Shown here: positions 31,387 to 34,392 of the stretch, piece after piece
Position numbering within the stretch: the first letter of the stretch is position 1
Layout of the letters: the number at the start of each line of letters is the position of its first letter
NCBI GenBank assembly: GCA_038327555.1
Contig: JBBQLD010000005.1
Span: 1-34,392 of the forward strand
DNA from: M3007 sp038327555
GTDB lineage: Bacteria > Bacteroidota > Bacteroidia > Chitinophagales > Saprospiraceae
Direction: 5' to 3'
DNA length: 34,392 bases
The notes under the pieces: generated by a model
The model's input: only the letters and a program-made list of their open reading frames with translations
Databases searched by the model: none
What the model was told of the DNA's origin: nothing
Position numbers and translations under genes: made by a program

Positions 31387-32160
31387 ATGAACCGACTATT
31401 CATTTTCAACCTTTTAGCGCTTTCGCTGCTCTCTCTGGCGGCCTGCTTACAGCATAAGCAATTGATCAATTTCAACGAAGGCCCTGAGTTCCCAGCCGGG
31501 CCTCAGCCCATCGCCGTCATGGCCGATGTGCGGATACAACCGGATGATTTGCTGGAAATCGGCGTTTATGCAGAAGACCCCGCTGCGGTGGCGCCTTTTA
31601 CCTTACAAGGCATTGGCGCTCGCACCAGGGAGGAAAACAACGTCTCAGGCAACCATTATCTCGTGGATCAGGCGGGCGACATAGAATTTCCGGTGCTGGG
31701 CAAAATGCACCTCAGTGGACTGAGCGTGGAGCAAGCCCGCGACACCTTCAAGCAAAAACTCCTGCGCTACATCGCCAACCCGATCGTGAATGTGCGCTGG
31801 CTGAATTTCAAGTTCACGGTGCTCGGAGAAGTGAGCCATCCGGCCACCTACACCCTGCCCGAACGCAGTGTGACCGTTCTGGAAGCCGTAGGGCTTGCGG
31901 GCGATTTGACGAATTATGGCAATCGAAAAAACATCCTCGTCATACGCGAGCAGGATGGCAAACGAGAATTTGGCAGGGTGGACTTGCAAGACCGAAATGT
32001 CTTTAGTTCACCTTATTTCTACCTGAAACAAAATGATGTGGTCTATGTCGAACCGCTGAAACAGAAAACGAGCGTAGTGAGTGACCAGGCAACCAAGGTG
32101 CTGCCCTGGGTTTCGGCAGCAGCGATTGTGGCCAACATTTTGATCTTACTAACCCGCTGA
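31387..32160 (+). CDS. polysaccharide export lipoprotein (Wza-type)
   Basis: 257 residues. Signal peptide and lipobox with Cys20 (LSLAAC) anchor it in the outer membrane. The polysaccharide export domain is visible at about 48-145 (RIQPDDLLEIGVYAEDP, then NHYLVDQAGDIEFPVLGKMHLSGLSVEQARDTFKQKLLRYI), followed by an SLBB-type domain at about 150-225 (FKFTVLGEVSHPATYTLPERSVTVLEAVGLAGDLTNYGNRKNILVIRE) and a C-terminal membrane segment near 238-255 (WVSAAAIVANILILL). It is the outer-membrane channel of Wza/Wzc export. The co-polymerase/kinase gene follows. Confidence 0.93.
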   Translation: MNRLFIFNLLALSLLSLAACLQHKQLINFNEGPEFPAGPQPIAVMADVRIQPDDLLEIGVYAEDPAAVAPFTLQGIGARTREENNVSGNHYLVDQAGDIEFPVLGKMHLSGLSVEQARDTFKQKLLRYIANPIVNVRWLNFKFTVLGEVSHPATYTLPERSVTVLEAVGLAGDLTNYGNRKNILVIREQDGKREFGRVDLQDRNVFSSPYFYLKQNDVVYVEPLKQKTSVVSDQATKVLPWVSAAAIVANILILLTR

Positions 32161-32194
32161 CAATCATTTAATAATCCTGCAAACAAAAAAGGTT

Positions 32195-34392
32195 TTGACA
32201 AAAGAGAACACCCAAGCCGTTAAAATAAGCGATCTGTTCGCTTCAGAGGAGGCCAGCTTTGAGCTCCGCCCCTTCCTTTTCAGGTACATCCTCCGGCGTT
32301 GGTATTTCTATTTGTTTTTCTCCGCCCTTGCGGTCGGGCTGGTGTGGCTATACCTGCGCTACACGCCACCGCTTTATCAAATCAAATGTTCGCTGCTCAT
32401 CAAAGACGACTCAGAAACCAACACCACAGGCATTTCGGAAGAAGCGATTTTCAAAGATTTGGGGATATTGAAGGGGTCTAAAAACCTTGAAAACGAAATC
32501 CAGATCCTCAAGTCGGAGACCCTGATGCAAGAAGTGATGCGGAAACTTGGCCTGAACGTAGAATATCATTCCATTGGACGTGTGAAGGGCGGCGAACTGT
32601 ACGACCAAAGTCCGATAAAAATGGACTCCGTTTACTTTAACGGTCAATCGCCCGCTCGAATTAACGTACAATACATTGACAGAGAAAAGTTTGAAATAGT
32701 CCAAAACCCAAGTGCAACGCACGCTTTTGGCGAATGGGTCAAAACGAAATGGGGCGGTTATAGCCTGCGTTTTGACAGTTTATGCCCCCTGTTAGAAGGA
32801 ACCATAGGTATCCAGTTCAGAAAAATAGAAAACCAGGCCCTCAAGTACACCAATGGCCTATCCGTAAAACCGATGAGCAGTTATTCGAGTGTGCTGGAAC
32901 TGAAGCTGATAGACCCTGTTCCAGCCAAAGGCATCAACATCCTCAACACCCTCGTCGAGACTTACAACGAAGCGGCCATTGAAGATAAAAACAAAGCCAG
33001 CCGCAGCACTTTTGCTTTTATAGAAGACCGATTGCGTTACCTCACCAGCGAATTGGCGGATGTGGAAGGCTCCGCTCAGCGCTACAAACAGCGCAACGAG
33101 ATTGGCATCAAAATCGAAAAAGGAATTGACCTGGTGATGGATGAACTTTCTCTGCTCGATCAGGAAGTTTCTACTTTGGAAGTTCAGCGAAGCGTCCTGA
33201 AAAGCATGAACCTGTACCTTCGGAGCAACTCTAGCCAGTACCAACTGATTCCCGCCAACCTAAGCACGCAGGATGGCCAACTGTCGGTACTCATAAATCG
33301 TTACAACGAACAAGCCCTTGAAAGAGAGCGTATACAGCGTACCGCCAAGGCCGACAACCCAGTGCTGATCGGGATGACCCAGCAACTCAACAGCCTGTAT
33401 GCCAACATTTTAGAAACCATTAGCAAAGTAGACAAACGGCTTGAAACAAATCTCGATCAGACACGCGCCAAACGCGATATGCTGACAGGTAAAGTTCGTC
33501 AAGCCCCTCTATTGGAACGTGAGCTGCAAGAGATCATGCGCCAACAGACCATTAAGCAAAACCTGTACCTCTATCTCCTCCAGAAACGAGAAGAAACCGC
33601 CCTTTCCTTGGCCACTGCCGTACCCAACTCGCGCGTGGTGGATTCGGCCAGGTACAACAAAAAACCCGTGTTCCCCGACCCTATCATGCTCTACACCCTG
33701 GCGCTTGTGCTCGGGCTGGGCTTATCTGCTTTGTTGGTGTGGATATTGGAAATGCTTAACGACAAAGTCCAATCCGAAGAAGACATCCGCAAAATGACCG
33801 ATGCGCCCATTATTGGCGGGGTTTCGCAAGGCGTAGCTGGCCAAAACCTGGTGGCAAGTGCTGACAGCCGCTCGCCTGCTGCCGAGATGTTCCGACTTTT
33901 GCGCACCAACCTGCAGTTCCTGAATCCAGAGCAAAAGCAGCAAACCGTGCTCATCACCTCCACCAGCAGCGGCGAGGGCAAAACGTACATTGCGGTGAAC
34001 CTTGCGCTCACCCTTGCCTTGAGCAATAAAAAAACCATCATCCTCGGGCTTGACCTCCGCAAACCCAAACTTGCCTCCTACTTGGGCAAAGGTGATACTG
34101 AAAACGGGTTGAGCACCTACTTGGCGGGGCAAACAAGTTCCGAAGCGATTATCCACCACTCCAAACTTCACCCGGCACTCGATTTCATTGCCAGTGGCCC
34201 TATCCCGCCTAATCCAGCAGAGCTGATACTGCTCGACAAATTGGCTGAACTCATAAAAGACTTACAAAATCGCTACGATTTTGTCATCATTGATTCACCA
34301 CCGATAGGCCTCGTAGCGGATGCTTTCATGCTCAGTCGTTTTGCCAATACTTGTTTGTATGTCGTTCGGCACAATGAAACACGTAAAGGCAT
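32195..34392 (+). CDS. Wzc-type capsule co-polymerase / BY tyrosine kinase, cut by window end
   Basis: The frame opens at a TTG at 32195 (preceded by AAAAAAGG); no ATG fits before the conserved N-terminus. 732 codons are present and the gene continues. Seen: N-terminal membrane segment near residues 37-55 (YFYLFFSALAVGLVWLYLR), Wzz-like periplasmic part with long coiled-coil helices (for example NKASRSTFAFIEDRL), second membrane segment near 489-512, then the kinase: Walker A TSTSSGEGKT near 587-596, the A' box with Asp in GLDLRKPK, and Walker B VIIDSPPIGLVADA near 697. The usual A' motif starts with DAD; here it is GLD. The tyrosine-rich tail is outside the window. It controls chain length and export with the Wza-type gene. 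Confidence 0.9.
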   Translation, partial: MTKENTQAVKISDLFASEEASFELRPFLFRYILRRWYFYLFFSALAVGLVWLYLRYTPPLYQIKCSLLIKDDSETNTTGISEEAIFKDLGILKGSKNLENEIQILKSETLMQEVMRKLGLNVEYHSIGRVKGGELYDQSPIKMDSVYFNGQSPARINVQYIDREKFEIVQNPSATHAFGEWVKTKWGGYSLRFDSLCPLLEGTIGIQFRKIENQALKYTNGLSVKPMSSYSSVLELKLIDPVPAKGINILNTLVETYNEAAIEDKNKASRSTFAFIEDRLRYLTSELADVEGSAQRYKQRNEIGIKIEKGIDLVMDELSLLDQEVSTLEVQRSVLKSMNLYLRSNSSQYQLIPANLSTQDGQLSVLINRYNEQALERERIQRTAKADNPVLIGMTQQLNSLYANILETISKVDKRLETNLDQTRAKRDMLTGKVRQAPLLERELQEIMRQQTIKQNLYLYLLQKREETALSLATAVPNSRVVDSARYNKKPVFPDPIMLYTLALVLGLGLSALLVWILEMLNDKVQSEEDIRKMTDAPIIGGVSQGVAGQNLVASADSRSPAAEMFRLLRTNLQFLNPEQKQQTVLITSTSSGEGKTYIAVNLALTLALSNKKTIILGLDLRKPKLASYLGKGDTENGLSTYLAGQTSSEAIIHHSKLHPALDFIASGPIPPNPAELILLDKLAELIKDLQNRYDFVIIDSPPIGLVADAFMLSRFANTCLYVVRHNETRKG

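Overview
The window looks like chromosome of a Bacteroidota bacterium, most likely a Saprospiria-type lineage (Lewinella/Haliscomenobacter relatives). The class-level guess is inference; the phylum is well supported. It rests on a TonB receptor with an N-terminal carboxypeptidase-like domain paired with a DUF4249 lipoprotein, DUF4252 proteins beside an ECF sigma factor, a very large SprB-repeat protein with a gliding-motility-type C-terminal (type IX secretion) domain, many short lipoproteins, weak Shine-Dalgarno use, and promoters of the Bacteroidota form TTTG-N18/19-TAnnTTTG.

Layout. 1-3200 is accessory. It holds the C-terminal part of an AAA/ABC-type ATPase followed by an HNH nuclease, a pair that resembles the Septu (PtuA/PtuB) anti-phage system. 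Next come purN, a doubly truncated DUF4139 remnant, and a small AntA-like protein with a textbook promoter. 3200-6430 is an outer-membrane receptor plus DUF4249 lipoprotein operon. 6570-8960 (minus strand) is a regulatory operon: ECF sigma factor, membrane anti-sigma-like protein and two DUF4252 proteins. 9190-10806 holds a DUF6569 lipoprotein and a four-helix membrane protein. 10883-15377 is a tight run of housekeeping genes: an RluA-type pseudouridine synthase, a lipid kinase, an eIF1/SUI1-like factor, a periplasmic-binding-fold lipoprotein and TrmH. 15446-18566 holds a membrane glycosyltransferase, inorganic pyrophosphatase and a GNAT-fold acyltransferase, closed by a strong terminator.

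18657-23339 (minus) is the 1560-residue secreted SprB-repeat protein. 23832-27739 holds hutI (minus), a lipoprotein, proC, a CBS-domain protein and an SRPBCC protein. From 27802 to the right edge the content turns to surface polysaccharide: a GT2 glycosyltransferase (minus), a WlbA-type UDP-sugar oxidase overlapping a WbpP-type epimerase, a Wza-type export lipoprotein and a Wzc-type tyrosine kinase cut by the window end. Together these would make nucleotide sugars and polymerise and export a capsule or exopolysaccharide. A retropepsin-like gene remnant lies between the GT2 and the sugar genes.

The most unusual feature is what fills the gaps between genes. At least six intergenic spaces hold short 'word' repeats: each locus has its own AT-rich 8-16 base word, repeated in tandem and in some cases inverted, and several run right up to or into a start or stop codon. 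Other gaps hold palindromic or MITE-like elements: a perfect 50-base palindrome, a nested inverted-repeat element, a perfect 25-base-pair hairpin abutting ppa, five 34-base tandem repeats and a twin palindrome. No rRNA, tRNA, CRISPR array or intact insertion sequence was recognised.
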